Below, in pieces: positions 48,256 through 61,900 of a stretch of 64,000 nucleotides of DNA. The stretch lies in the NCBI GenBank assembly GCA_013397435.1, contig VZRG01001062.1, positions 186,001 to 250,000 of the forward strand, read 5' to 3'. The translations under genes and the position numbers were made by a program. The notes under the pieces are model-generated. The model did not search any database. It was given only the letters and a program-made list of their open reading frames with translations, and had not been told where the DNA came from. This stretch comes from Erythrocercus mccallii. Lineage: Eukaryota; Chordata; Aves; Passeriformes; Dicruridae. Every line of letters begins with the position of its first letter. Positions within the stretch are counted from its first letter, which is position 1.

Positions 48256-51200
48256 AAACACAAGCGTTATTCACCTTCTCCTTAGGATGGAAGACCATTA
48301 CGGAAAGTGGCTTCATTTCAATTCCTAGTCCTGCTTTTTTGAGTTTCCCCCCCCCCCCACCTCCCTTTGAATCCATCATCATGTAGCACATAGCTGATGG
48401 GGAGCAGCCCCAACAGGGTAAGCAGCAGCAGAATCCAAGCCGGCTGCACAGTGCATCCAGCCTCCTGTGGAAAAGTATCACAAAGCTCACAAAAATGTTC
48501 CCGGCCTTTAGCATTTAGTTTTCTTCAAGTATTTCCATGAAACAGCCAAGCCTGGCAGACACAAGACTCATTTAAGAAACATCTGTGCATTTTAGGGATG
48601 AAAAACAGGTGTATGTAAGGGCACCCTGGTTAATGGCAGAAGTGCCGTCTCAGGGGCTCACAGAGTATTCATTTGAGCAAGGACCAGCCTGTAGAGAGGG
48701 TTCTGGCTTGCCTTGGTGGCTGATTGGCTTTAGCAGCCATGTATGAGTGCAGATAAAAAATCCTGCCGTTTATGCCAACAGCAGTTGTGCTGTCACAGAG
48801 AATTGTGCCCTTTAACATCCAAACCACAAACTGCTGCATGTAGTTACACCACAGGCATTTCTGACAGTGAGGCTAAGGTTAGAGAGGCCACCTCATTCTG
48901 AAACAATCCAAAATTATATCTCCCATGTACAGCAGTTACAGTTCTTTCTTATAACTGCTGAGACTTGACTGCTGTCTTCCAAGAGGCAAATGGATACATA
49001 CATCCAACACAGTCTTCAAAAGCAGCTTGCAGAATAAGCTTGGGAACAACTTTTAGTGCAGAGAAGATGTGTCCAAGGAATGGTTTAAAAAGTGCAATGA
49101 GGAGTGGTAGGCCAGAAAAAAGCTGTGAGGTTGGAAAAAAATGTCTGAACCAGTAGAAAGCAAAGAGGAGCCAAAGGATGAGCTGTGGGGACAGTCAGGA
49201 AGCAGGCAGCAATAAAAAGCTGCAGTGCTGTGCTGCAGGGATCCACGCTGAAGACCTGTTCTTTTGCCCCACACTAAGATGAACTTAAATACGGACTTTG
49301 AAGCTGTCAAATGGCTGCCAGCAGCTGCAAGCATGCAGCATGTAAAACAAAGGGCCTCAATTTAGTGGCAGCTTTTTTAGGGATTACCATAATATGAGAC
49401 AGTGGCAATAGAGGAAATCGGCCTTATGAAATGCACACATAATAAAATGTGGTCTGTAATGGGAACTTGAACGATCTAAGTATTATGCAAACACTGCTGC
49501 ACTTCTATACTGCAAATAACACTTGTTTCCATTTCAGAAGACAGGGCACAGTAGTAATGTGGAGTCAGGCTGAAGGACCCATAAAGCAAATGTGCAGCAA
49601 TGGTAAGGCAAGATATTTATTTCAGAATGAAATACTTTTTAAATTGCACTTATTCTTAAATATGTACATAACAATATGATAAATACCAGCTGTCTGGCAA
49701 TTAAAGTCACACTGCAGCTTTGATATTACCACGTTGCTGTTATGCAACCCAGTTTCAGACACTGACCCATTCAGCTCGCCAGATTTTACAGCTGGACTCT
49801 ACCTGAGTTTAGCTACTGCACAGCAGCCCCAGATATATGTACTGTTACTGTTTGTTTGTGCAATGGCTTCATTCAATTTCTTTTAAAGTAGATTTATTAA
49901 ATATAGCAATAAGCTATCTTCCACAACAGTGTAATCAGAGTAACTGATGGTAGCAGCAGTTTATTCATGTCAAGGCATCTAATTTCTACTGCTAAGCCTC
50001 ACTTCCTATAGCCCTCCAGGACATAGAAGGATATGGACAAATCCTGCCTGATGTAAATTTCTGTGCGATCCGGGATTCTGAGCCCTGCAGAAAGGGATTT
50101 ATAGATGCACTTCTCTCTAGGACTCCTACATACTGTTGTATGATTTATAACGGAAGGTGTCACTGAAGTACTTCTACTCTCACTGAGCACCATCTCTACT
50201 TATAAATTTTGTCATTTCTGATTTGTATTGATTTTAAAAGCATCTTTAGCATGCAAACAGCTGTTTAATGCATTTTGACCCCAAAGCAGGGAATTTGCAC
50301 AAGTATTCCCACTAGAATGTTTGTCCTTTCCTGTCCATGCGTTAGGGCTCTGTTTAAAATCTGTCCATGTCCCTAATCTCCTTGGGGAGCATTTCCTGAA
50401 TATTCAATTCTAGTCCACAGTCTGTAACAAAAGAGGCAGGGGGAAAAAAAAAGAGAGACAGAGAACAGTGTTTATTCATAAAGTTCAAGAGCCTTTTCAT
50501 ATATAAAAACATATGCACACACAAAAGCACCTCAACTATAGAGCCTGGCGTTTCCACAGCAAAGATCTGACAGCGTGTGCAATTTTTCAAGTTAACTAAT
50601 TTACAATAAGGGCATCAGACATCTGAGCTCCAGATGCACTCATTCAGGCAGCCAAGGCCATAAATAAAATAGAAAAGAATACTCTTACCCTAATATAGAC
50701 TTTACAGAGATGGGTTGACGGCTTAGCAGATGGGTTTTGCTGTCTCAGCTTCTACCTATGTAACAAAGTAAATGCATAAGCTGCTTACTGGCTTCTTCAG
50801 TTCAAGACTTTTGCATTTGCTCCCATATGCTCCCAGGAAGATACGGCTAATTTAAACAATAAGCAAAATCCTGCTCCTCAGGAAAGCTGATGGCAAAACT
50901 TCAACTGGCTCCAGCAGGCTCTGGGTGTTGCTCAACATAAATGCATTTGGCTGAACCTGGCTAATAGCATAACCAATACTATAACTGAATTTGTATTCTT
51001 CAATCTACAGATTTGCCACCTTAACACCACTCCTGGTTCTGCTTTTGTCCCATGGTTCTGTGGAAGAACAAAACCAATGACACAGCCACTGTCACCAAAA
51101 CTGGGGCTGCTGCAGCTTCAGCCCAGGCTGCCAACCAGCTCTCTCTCATGGAGAGGTGAGAAACCCTCTCTTGAATTAGGACAAGATGTCAAAACATTTT

Positions 51201-51357
51201 GTCATATCACTAACTTTGTTTTCCTCAATCTATGTGCTGTTCTAACAAAGCAGAAAACTGGAATCACAAATCTGAAAGATGGCATCACAGAGCAAACAAT
51301 TCTGAGTTTCAAAAAAGTCTGCCAGCTGAGAAATGTTTTCCCCCACATAGAGACATC
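48256..51357. other. Non-coding stretch, no gene recognised
   Basis: Includes a poly-C run at about 48348-48359. No exon, transposon or RNA gene is recognised. Confidence 0.6.
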
Positions 51358-51450
51358 ATCCTCATCCTCATCCTCATCCTCATCCTCATCCTCATCCTCA
51401 TCCTCATCCTCATCCTCATCCTCATCCTCATCCTCATCCTCATCCTCATC
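51358..51450 (+). repeat. (CTCATC)15.5 perfect hexamer array
   Basis: 93 bp of uninterrupted ctcatc units. All frames through it stay open (Ser-Ser, Ile-Leu or His-Pro on plus; Asp-Glu on minus), which explains two overlapping frames of 132 and 108 codons that are not genes. Confidence 0.98.
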
Positions 51451-54400
51451 CAGTCATGTTTTTATAAACATCTGAGCATTGTTTTGAAGCCAGTGTGCTG
51501 TTTGGGCAGATGGCATGGAAATTTTACAGTCCATTTAATCCCTGATGCCTACACTTAACGCTCACTGTTAATACTGATACACAGATGAACATACATGTGT
51601 ATACAGACATGCTAAGTGAAGAAAACACTTCTGACATGTTCTTATAAGGGAATTAAATTGGTGAAGGCAGATTTCTGAGCTCAGCACATGCTAGAAGTGC
51701 GTTCTCAAAACTGTGTATTTGGCTGACTATAGGAAACATTGTGCACTGTGAGCAACTGTGAACATCTGAGAATGGGGCAATGACAGGGAGAGGAATACCC
51801 AGTCTGGGACTAAAGCCTGCATCAGGAGGAAGCAACAGCAGCAACTCCAGGCTTACAGGCAATGCACGGAACAGGCACCAAGGAAGTCACTGGACTAATG
51901 CATGGCATCCATGGTTGGATACATCCTTCCAGAGCTATCTTCAAGAGGCAGCACTTGACCCAAGCAGCTCTTGCGAAGTGGGGTCTGCATGTTTTGGCTC
52001 AGTCCCTATCCACAGTCCCCATCCCTGCCTGCTCTCAGGAGGACTCCCAGATAGTGCACCCCTGATTCCAGTCACAGCATGGCTTTATAATACAGCTCAG
52101 GAGAAGACAGAGGAGGAAGAAGAGAACAAATGTGATTGATGATTGATGACTCAGACTAACTAGAGAATGTGCTTAAAGCAAGTTTGTTTCACCAATGGCA
52201 GTATTTGCTGTTTGCTTTACCCCCGCCAGACTAGGTCATACCAATTCGTTTTCTCCATTTAATGGTAACATAACTAAGTGGCCAGGAAGAAGCTGTCTCA
52301 CCTATCATAAAAACACAGTACACAGTAATCATAGGAGGCTACTGTTCAAGACAAAGCCATGACCTCCACATTTAAGAATCTGCTGGTCTATAATTCTGAA
52401 GAACACATTTATTAGCAAAATCCTGTTTTTATAAGCTGCGAATCAAGACACAGCTTCCTTCAGCATTGTACCAGATTTATGAATCATGAGCCCTGTAGTG
52501 CATGAGATTTTGCTTCAGAAATAAAACTGCATGCTCAACTGCAGAACAGTTCAGTCTCCTTTTTGTACAACTACGGCTTAGTCTCAAACCAGAACAAAAC
52601 AGCTCTGGAATTATACATGCACCTAAAGTCTTCTTAGTATCTACCAGATTCAGTATAAGCACATAATGATGAGTTTCTAAGTCTGACATCTGCTCAATTA
52701 GCAGCATTTTCAGTATCTGGCTACTTTGCAACACTTGGCAGCTAAGTAAAGCAGGTTTAGCACACAGTCAGACATGGATTTTTTGTTTTGGGGGTGGCGG
52801 TGCTAGAGATTTCCCAGATATCCCTTATTTCAAAGCAGGAAAAAAACAATAGCCAGCTCTGTACCAAACCACAGGTCAACAGATTTCAATGGTCCAAGGT
52901 TAAAACTGGCCTCCAGCTAGCTGCACAGACTTATCCCATAGGTATTAAACAGGAAACTTTTAAAGCTTAAAAATAGTTATGTGACTTATCCTTGTAAAAG
53001 GATTTTTATCACGTACATGAAAACTAGAAGCTTTCCTCCTTTGAAATGTTTGCGTTTGACACTTTCTCTAAAGCACAGCAAGTCTGTGTTTTTCTCTCTT
53101 GCACAGGCTGTGGGTTGAGTTTTGTTTTGCTATTCTTTTTTCTTTCACAAATCAAGCTGTCAGCAGCACGGGAAGTAATTCTGTAACTGGGACATGTAAG
53201 AGCTCTGTTCTGAGACTGCATCGCTGCCCCCAGTAAAGTCACCCTTGGAAACGAGAGCACTTGAGAATATCTTAGCACACAGTGAAAGGCTTTCTGCTAC
53301 GGTTTATTTAGCTGAAAAGGAAAAACATAATTCAAGGAAAAAGCTCCAGACCTTAGAGATACTAAAAGTATTCAGTCTCTCCTGAGCTTCCTGCTACTGC
53401 AGGCCACAACCTCTAAACAGTACTGTGTTTGAATATCCACTTCTGTGGGGACAATGCTTTTGAGCTGGGAGATAAACCTAGTTTTCTGGGACTGATATGA
53501 AAGTTAAACAATAATACATGCTCCTCTCCTACTACATGAACACTCCTAAAACTAAGGGAGTCCAGCCCAACAGCAAGTGCTGTGCTGTGCACAGCCGATT
53601 GCTACATTAATTGCTTTAGCCTGCTCTTAACTTCTTCCTCTGCTCCTTACTCATTGCCCCATATCATAGCTCTTCGGTGTTCTCTCCACATGTCCAGGCT
53701 TCAACCCCACCAGATCCATCTCACCTGCCCCTAAATGCCACATCTAGCCACAACAGCCCAGGTGGCCCAGTTTACCTAACCTCGATCTCCTGCGGGGCAC
53801 TGGAGCTTATCTCCACGACCAGATGCACTGTGCTTACCCAGCCCAGCCATGTAATTAGCAGTGCAGCTGCACAGCCACCAACCTGCCAGCACACATGTGG
53901 CAGACCACTTCTTGGCAACTATTAATCACATATTGCACAAGGAACAGTCCCTTAACACAGGCAAGTCTTTCCACTCCCAAATCACGTAAAAGACATAAAA
54001 GCTTTTGGCCATGCAGAAAAGTGAACAAAATGAGCGGTAATTAACTCTCGTGACTACAAAGGCTAACAACTTCAGCACTTGCAAAGGGGATCAGAGGCAG
54101 CTGAGCAGAGAAAGAACAGTAGCAGAACAAGTATTTGCCTAGGAGCAAACACTGCCTGAGTGCTTATTTTAGAATGAATAGTCATGTTAGTTAACTAGAG
54201 CTAACTTTTGAACAAATGGCTCACGTTACAGCATACTGAGGTACACTGGATGCATCCTTTGATGTCCTAACTGACAACCTACTGCTGAGTTCTTTTTTTT
54301 CAGAAATTAAAAAAACCTCACAATTTATCCCTCAGAGCTGATTCTGGGTTTTGGCACAGTCTTTTCACAGATTAATGGAAACAAACCTAAAATGGACTTA

Positions 54401-56662
54401 ATCACTGCAGCACGGGATATTTACATTCAGCAAGAGCATGCGGTTTGCAAAGGGAAAATAAAGGAACCAAACAAAGTTTTTCTGTAAATCAACACATGTG
54501 ACTGTTCCTCACTATCTCAGGACAGGCAGGATTTGGTGCACTACATGTCCTTGGTGTTTCTGATCTTTCAGCACAACTGCAGCCTCTAAGCACCAGGATT
54601 TGGTCTGCTGTTCATCAGCATACTATGCAGCCTGACACACCCTTCAGGCGACTTACTTAAAATACCAGTGTGGACAACAAATATGACTCCCATGGTCTTC
54701 AAGAAGTAGGGGAATAGAGCTGGGATTTGGGGAGTGATTTATAAGGCAGACAAAATTCATCCTGAAAATATTAAGTAAAATGTGTTCTGATTATTACCAT
54801 GAAAATAAACACATCTCATTTGGAAACACGTGAATTCAGGAGTAAAAATTTCTTTTCTAGATGAACTACTTCCCACTGGTCATAAACTTAAGGAATTTGA
54901 TAGGGATCAAAGATCCACTTGTCAGCTGCTATATCCTTTAATTAGCTTCCTAACATCCATACTGACTGAAGCAGCATGTTCCCAATTTAGCAATCAGGCT
55001 GTCTCTATCCAGGTTTCACTGTAGCTCTGAAGACCTGAAAAAGAGTATTAAATTCAGTGATTCTTCTGCCCCCTAGTAGACTATATAAATTCTCTTCTGT
55101 TTTGGCTTTTGGGGAATGGACAAAAAAAGTATTAACCTAAATTCCTAAAAGCTGCATAAAATGTGTGTGGTTCTTCATGATCTTTTGAGGAGAAAGTCAC
55201 ATACCAAAACCCATAGCTCTGCTATGACCTGTTCTTGTATCTCCTATTTTACTTCAGGTCCACAGGAAACTTCACCACATACATTCATTCACAACTTCAC
55301 ATCCATATCACAGTTAGGCATGAATGGCCTTGTTTGCAAAGCACTTGACGGATTTAGGGGGTCTCTGCCACTGACAACTCAGATCCCAACTGTTTAACCC
55401 AGCCAAAACTTCTTCCCCCATGTTTTGCACTCCCACTTGTAATGTGCAGATGATAAAATTCTTCAACCTTTCCAGTTAAATACTCTTCTACTTTTTAAAT
55501 GGTACACTCCTTAGGACAGAGGATTAACCACATACTCCATACCAGAACCAAGCACAAATCACTCTTTAACACTTGGGGATCTCTGGCTCTAGAATCAGCC
55601 CCTAAGATGTTAACCAGCTTTAGTTTAACAGAATTTTTAAAGTTCAAACCAACTATAAATGAGAATCTCACTCTGGGTCATTAAATTTACCTCATTTCCA
55701 TCCTCCTGTCTTTCTATGCTCTGGGTGATTCCAGGCAAGTTCCTTGCTGGTCTCTTATACTTTTGTTTGCCATCTTGTTGGAACCATGCAAGAAACTGTA
55801 ATAACAATACTAACTGCTCAGCTTTGACAGAACATAGCTATTTTTACTAGATTACTTTTCTGGCACAGCATTTAAAGCACCAAATGGTTTGACACCTGTA
55901 ATTTTATACTCTGAATAACAGAAGGTATTCATACTTGTTTTGTAATGTAAGATAAAAGCAAACACTACATATGTTCTCATTCCAGTGCTGCTGTCTGACA
56001 GCTATTTGCCCAAGGAGAAAAAAAATACTGTTACATTATAGAATATGTGGAAAAGTAAAAGCTATGGAAAAGAAATCATTAAATAGCTAACTTATTCCCC
56101 TGCTAGCACTAGACTGTTCCCTGCAGCATGTTTCAGAGTGTTTTGTCCAGTCTGGTTTTACAAGTTTCACATTACTTTCATTTATATATTTAATATAGCA
56201 CCTAGTCCAGTGTGGTTTGGTGCTTATTTTCCTTGTCTTTCAACTAGAAGACTCAGTGTTAGACCAGCTGTTCATATAGAGTCAGCTCCAAAACTACTGA
56301 AAAAATATCTGGACCTCTTTCCACTGACTTCAATAGGCTTTGGATCAGGCTCAGGAAAAGACGATGAATACATTTCATGTAAGACTAAGCAGGTTACAGT
56401 CAGCAAAGAACAAAGAGGATTAGCTGTGTATGATCCAAAGGCACGTTACCCCACGTGCTGAAATGCCTGCCTAACACACTTTTGCTTTTACAGAGAGAAA
56501 GGGTGAGATTTGTTTCTGGTGCTCTGCTACTAAGTCAATGCTACCATGCAAGGAATGAGTGTGATCTGGAAGCCACCCAGTTAACCTCATTACGACTCAG
56601 ATTTTCCTAAACAAGAGGTGAGAAAAATTATTTTCTAAAATTGCAAAACCAGTAAGCAAATA
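51451..56662. other. Non-coding stretch, no gene recognised
   Basis: No splice-flanked coding similarity (including to BLVRA, the expected next gene), no recognised transposon and no RNA gene. Confidence 0.6.
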
Positions 56663-56740
56663 ATAAAATAATAGAGTGGTTTGCATTGGAAGGGACCTTA
56701 AATGTTGTCTAGTTCCAACCCCTCTCCTCCTCCAACAGCC
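56663..56740 (-). mobile_element. Short CR1 LINE 3' end (antisense to +)
   Basis: Reverse complement of the CR1 terminus: ataatagagtggtttg, ttggaagggacctt and ctagttccaacccc. Only the last 70-80 bp are recognisable. Confidence 0.8.
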
Positions 56741-58137
56741 TTTTTGCTTTTCAGTTAAGTTTGGGTCTTTAGAGACCCTATGGAATGAGTATCAGGAGAA
56801 ACACAATGAATCTTGTCTCTTTCAGGGAAGGACAAACTCTTTTACTTCAGAACCTAAAATGGGTCATATTTGGTTTAAGACACACATATCTAGACCTCCA
56901 CATTCTGTCACCAAAACAGATGGGCAACCCCAAACCAATTGGTGCTTATTTTATGGAGCACTGATACTACAATACTGCCCACACTGTGTATGCTTTGAGA
57001 GCATGACTTCTGAAAGCTAGAATGCTTCTTATCAGGGATTATTCTATCAGTGGGGTATTTATTCTGAACAATACCATCAAATGAAGATGGTGGTGAGCAG
57101 TTATTCTTCCCACCCTTTCAAAGTTCACAGTAAAATGTGCCATGGTTAGGGATGCTCTCAGCTGCTGAGTATGCTTCAATCAACCACTTTTTTTTTCATG
57201 GCACTGCTTTGTTGTACAATGTGTACAGTTCTAACCTATGCTAAAAGTATGCCATTAATGAACCAACACTGGGTGTGTGTGTGTCAAGCAGATGACAATG
57301 TTCTTTTGATCTTCTAAGCTCCACCACTGTGGCAGACCGGCGTCTAAACTGCTTTATTAATGCACTGAAGTCTTCCATCATTTCTCAAACAATACTGAAG
57401 GAAAAATCAGAATTTCATCATGGTGTAATTTTATGTTCTTCCAGTTCAAATCTAGCTGGAAGTAGGGGGGAAAAGAAGATTTTTTTCTTTATTTATTTTT
57501 TAATTTTCCAAGGGGGTGGGAGGAATATTTCATGTGCTTCACACACTCTGAGGCAGCCAATAGAAGGTTCTCAAATTTGTTTAATTCCAAAGCAGTTTCC
57601 ACACAACATGGGAGGTGTATTTAGCACTAGGTACAATTTTGAAACTAATTTAATAGAGCAAGATAATGGATTCAAAGTATTTTTGAGGATAACACAGAAT
57701 CAGAATAAGCATGTTTAAAAATCATAGCGGTTTATGAACATGATTATAGCAATGATTTTAGCCTCCAACATATGAATAGCAGTGAAAAACAACCCAACTG
57801 GTGTGAGGCCACAGAAAGAAAGTTTATATGCAAATGCCTGTAGGAAAGCAACGTAGAAAATCCTTGATAACCCTTCCAAATATATTATTCTAATGTGATG
57901 TTGTGACGAAAAACTGAAACCACCCAAATTTTCCCAGACTGAATGACATTTCCAAGCAGAAGAGAAAAAGAGCTAATGTAGGACCTCTGTTCTGTAAAAG
58001 ATACAAATCAAATTACCACTTCACAGGCAGCTAAGCTGATCTAACAAGTCACTTGCAAAAGTGAGAGGTCAGGTCTCTCAATCTCTTTGCCATTCTGCCA
58101 GCTGCACTTGCAACATCTCGGTACTCCCCTGATCATG
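56741..58137. other. Non-coding stretch, no gene recognised
   Basis: AT-rich, with no exon or repeat that I can name. Confidence 0.6.
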
Positions 58138-58955
58138 GCATCACAAAAATCATTTGGGTTGGAAGGGACTCCAAAGATCACCCAGTTCCAAATCCCCTGC
58201 CGAGGCCAGGGATGCTACCCACTAGATGACGGTGCTCAAGCCCCATCCAATCTGGGCTTGAATACTTTCAGGGACGGGGCATCCTTCTGGACAACCTGTT
58301 CCAATGTTTTAACCTCCTCACAGTAAAGAATTTCTTCCTAGTATCTAATGTAAACCTACTCTGTTTAAAACTATTCCCCCTTGTCCTGTCATCACAGGCC
58401 CTTGTGAAAAGTCTCTCTCCAGCTTTTTAAACGTCCCCTTTAGGTACAGGAAAGCTGATCCAAGGTCTCCCTGGAGTCTTCTCTTCCCTAGGCAGAACAT
58501 CCCCAACTCTCTCAGCCTGTTGTCACGGGAGAGGTACTCCTGCCCTTTGAGCATCTTTGTAGCCCTCCTCTGGATTTGTTCTAAAAGGTCCATGTCCTTC
58601 TTATGTTGGACAAAGCATTTACACAGGGTCTCATGAGAACAGAACAGAGCAGTAGAATCTCCTCCCTGGCCCTGCTGGCCACACTGCCTTGGATGCAGCC
58701 CAGGATATGGTTGGATTTTTGGGCTGCTGGGTCATGTCAAGCTTCTCGTCAACCAACACCCCCAACTCCTTCTCCTCAGGGCTGCTCTTGATCCATTTTC
58801 CGCCCAGCCTATTTGTGCTTGGGATTGCCCCAATCCATCTGCAGCACCTTGCACTTGGCCTTGTTGGACTTCATGGGGTTCACACAGGCTTACCTCTCAA
58901 GCCTGCCAAGTGTCTTCATTTCCCTCCACACCTCACAGCCCCATAGGCAAATCTG
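58138..58955 (-). mobile_element. CR1 LINE, about 0.8 kb 3' part with reverse-transcriptase-ORF remnant
   Basis: The longest CR1 copy in the window, sense on the minus strand. The plus strand shows the reversed 3' end (gggttggaagggactcc, cagttccaaatccc, tcacagtaaagaatttcttcc). The minus strand at 58593-58345 still reads as the C-terminal end of CR1 ORF2 (MDLLEQIQRRATKMLKG, then LRELGMFCLGKRRLQGDL). Further upstream in the element (58600-58955) the reversed sequence includes aaccaacacccccaactcc, cttgggattgccccaatcc and gcacttggccttgttgg, all CR1 ORF2 landmarks, but with internal deletions at about 58605 and 58725 that break the frame. Dead copy. Confidence 0.94.
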
Positions 58956-61900
58956 CTGATCTTCTACTTCATATCTGTCGTTTGCTCAGCTATTTACCAC
59001 TACACCAGAGAAAGCTACGCACCTTTCTGCTGTTTTTCTTCCAGACTAATATGTCAGAGTGGCTAATGGAGAGATCCAACGTATGTCAGAACCAGGGCAT
59101 GGTAAGCAGCAAAATTACCAAAACCAAGGACTCCTGGAGAGGGAAAAAGGACTGGGAACTGCCATGTCTCTCTTCTGTGCAAACGGAAATTGTCTGAGGG
59201 TGTCTCACAGAAGAACACTCTTATTGCAAGGACTTGTTATTAGAAGGGAAGGGGGAATTGACAGAAGTAGTACAAGTCCTGTTCTTTGGAGGAGTGTGTA
59301 TATCAGGGTGCAAACTAGAGCACTAGAAATCCCATAGGTCTGCAGAGGACTTCATGGGCAGCAAATCTGTGTACATATGCAGCAGCTGCAACACACAGGA
59401 ACAGGGGATGTATAATCTACATGCAAATAACTATGTAGTTCCCCTATGAAAGCATGGGCCTGCCTGCACAGCTATGTCTACATCAAGTCTGCTGTTTCTG
59501 ATGTGTTGCCATATACATGGCTGGATAGCACAGCACACACACACAGCTGCTCCTGTGAGGGGCTTCATGTCCTGTTAACTGCTGTGTATGCTCACAGTGC
59601 TGACATTCAGAGTTCCCAGGCATGCAGCAAGCAGTTCAGAAGTGTCTGCTCTCTACAGCTACCACACATCCAGAAAGCACAAATTTATGAAGCCCTCAAA
59701 ATCTGCCTAAATGTGATTTCCAGGTGCAAAGAGTAAATGTGTCTGGGAAAAGGAAGCTTTTAACATCAAGGAAGTCCTTTGCTACCTGCACAAAAGCAAA
59801 CACAGGACACCAATAGTTTAGGAACACCTGTTGTAATGAAGTGAAGGCAGGGCTGGAGCTTAAGTCTCAAATTCTTCCCATCTTCTGTACTGACTTGATT
59901 TACCACAATTACATTTGACAATGAATTTGAGAGGATGTGCTTTTACATAATGGAAATATGAGAGGTGTCTTGCATTTTTCAGCTTCACAAGTGTGCCTCT
60001 TACTGATGCCATTACAAAAGCTGCATAAGGAACTTATTTCAGGTCTAGACACCCAGGAAGAAAATAACTGTAAACGAGTAAGAGGTTATGCACTAAGATG
60101 AGAATCCACCCTTCTCTCTCCTTTAAATGGCATTGGCTTATAAAACTAATTACTTACACATTTTACAGAGACACGGTACTTAATATTTGTTAAGTGTTTT
60201 GCAATTCTGATGGAAGACATCATACTATTGTGCATCATGATCAATACAGTGTAAAAGCGATGCCATTGGTATTGCTCAAGCAGAATGCTGAAAGGATATC
60301 TATTCAGTTTCTGATTTTAAAAGGGGAATTATTTTCAAAGGGGAATTTTAAAAGGTTTAGGAAAGCTATTTAAAACTCAGCCTAAAGAAAAAGGGAGAAC
60401 TGGAAAAGAGAGGACCTAAATATTTTTCAGAAGTATTTACTGTGCAATGTGCATCAATTCCTGCAAAACTGAAGTGTAAGTGCCTATAGCAAAATCCAGG
60501 CTCCGATCAAGTACATGGAAAATGTTTCACTGACTTCAGTGAGGTGAAGATTGTTAGGTTTTGTCACAATTTCCAGCAGATGCATCCCATATGCAGGTTT
60601 GAAACTTCGCACCGTTTGTTGTTTATAGTTTAGGTTCAGGAAATAACCTCATCAAGTTCAGACATGCTCACCATGTAAAGGCAACTGCTCAGCTTCTAAT
60701 CTTTCTATTACATCCCACACTTGGAGTAGACCTTTGCATTCTGTTAATGAACTTGGACCTGAGCTACCTATTTAAGTTGGTGGCAAAACTCCAATTAAGT
60801 GGAAGCTCTGTGGAGGTCACTGTGGAGTTTGTAATAAACATGGGAAGCAAACATCCTGTGTTTAACAGTGTACACCCCTGGAGTTAACTCATTTACTCAG
60901 AAGTCTGTGGAATTCTGACTGGAAAAACAAATCAAAACAAAGAAACCAACCAAATCCCCAAACTCCAAAAGTAACATGAATTCACAAAAGTTATTTTTTA
61001 AGCATTAGTCCTTCATACCTAGCAAGATTAATATTCAGAGAAACATGTTCCTCGCCACTTCTGGATAAGACAGAGTTAATTCAACTGAAAGCTTTACGCT
61101 TGTGAGGTACAAAGAAGAAAGGTTAAAAAGAGTAACAAGGAAGAGGCACCAAAATTTGAGAGAAGGTACCTGTGAGCTTCTAGTATTAAAAAGAGTCACT
61201 TTAAAGCAGAAGCCTACAGCTACTTTAAGCAGGAAACTAAGTGAAAATGTTCTAGGCTTCAAATTTTGATATATTTTTATTTTTGACAAGGATTGAAGAC
61301 TGTTATGTAGTGTGTGTGGGGGTCTTGGTAAGCTATTAATTACCCTTTTGGAAGTGGTGTACGATGGCTTCCATCTTCTTAATGTACTCCTATTCAGCAC
61401 AGGAAATCTTGGAAGTACTATTTATTCTAAAGCATCTGCTAAGGTGCGCTCCCTAACCATGCTACATGTAGAAATGTTGTACTACATCAAACCAGCACCT
61501 GTAGAGCAGTTTTGTGTCTATGCAACTGCTAGACCAAATGTAATGATCAAGCTGCACACAGCAGCTCTCCCTGTCACCTGTGCTAGCATGCTACATGTGT
61601 TTAACTGTAGTGCAGGCTCTGAAGCATGTAGGCTTGTAGTTTTCTCCCTCAGTGCTTGTACAGCTGTGTCCACAAACGTATCTGTCCAGTAAAATCCAAA
61701 GAAATGTTCCTGGATGTTAGGATTAGGATCTTAGATAGCTGCAGCTCTAATAACTCACATGGAGCTCACACTGTAGTTCTAAGTGCTGACAGTTGCTTTC
61801 CAGTCCTACTGGAATAAGCAGCATCATTCTTCCATCTAAACTCAGTAGTCAAAATGTGTTGGTGTATAATATACATCATGGTGTTGCTCTCAGGATCCTA

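Noticed and set aside
51358..51450. CRISPR-like regular repeat
   Set aside because: Units are 6 bp with no spacers, in a vertebrate genome. It is a microsatellite.
51077..51558. Two overlapping plus-strand frames with Ser or Ile-Leu runs
   Set aside because: Both are created by the perfect CTCATC hexamer array, which has no stops in any frame. The flanks have no similarity.
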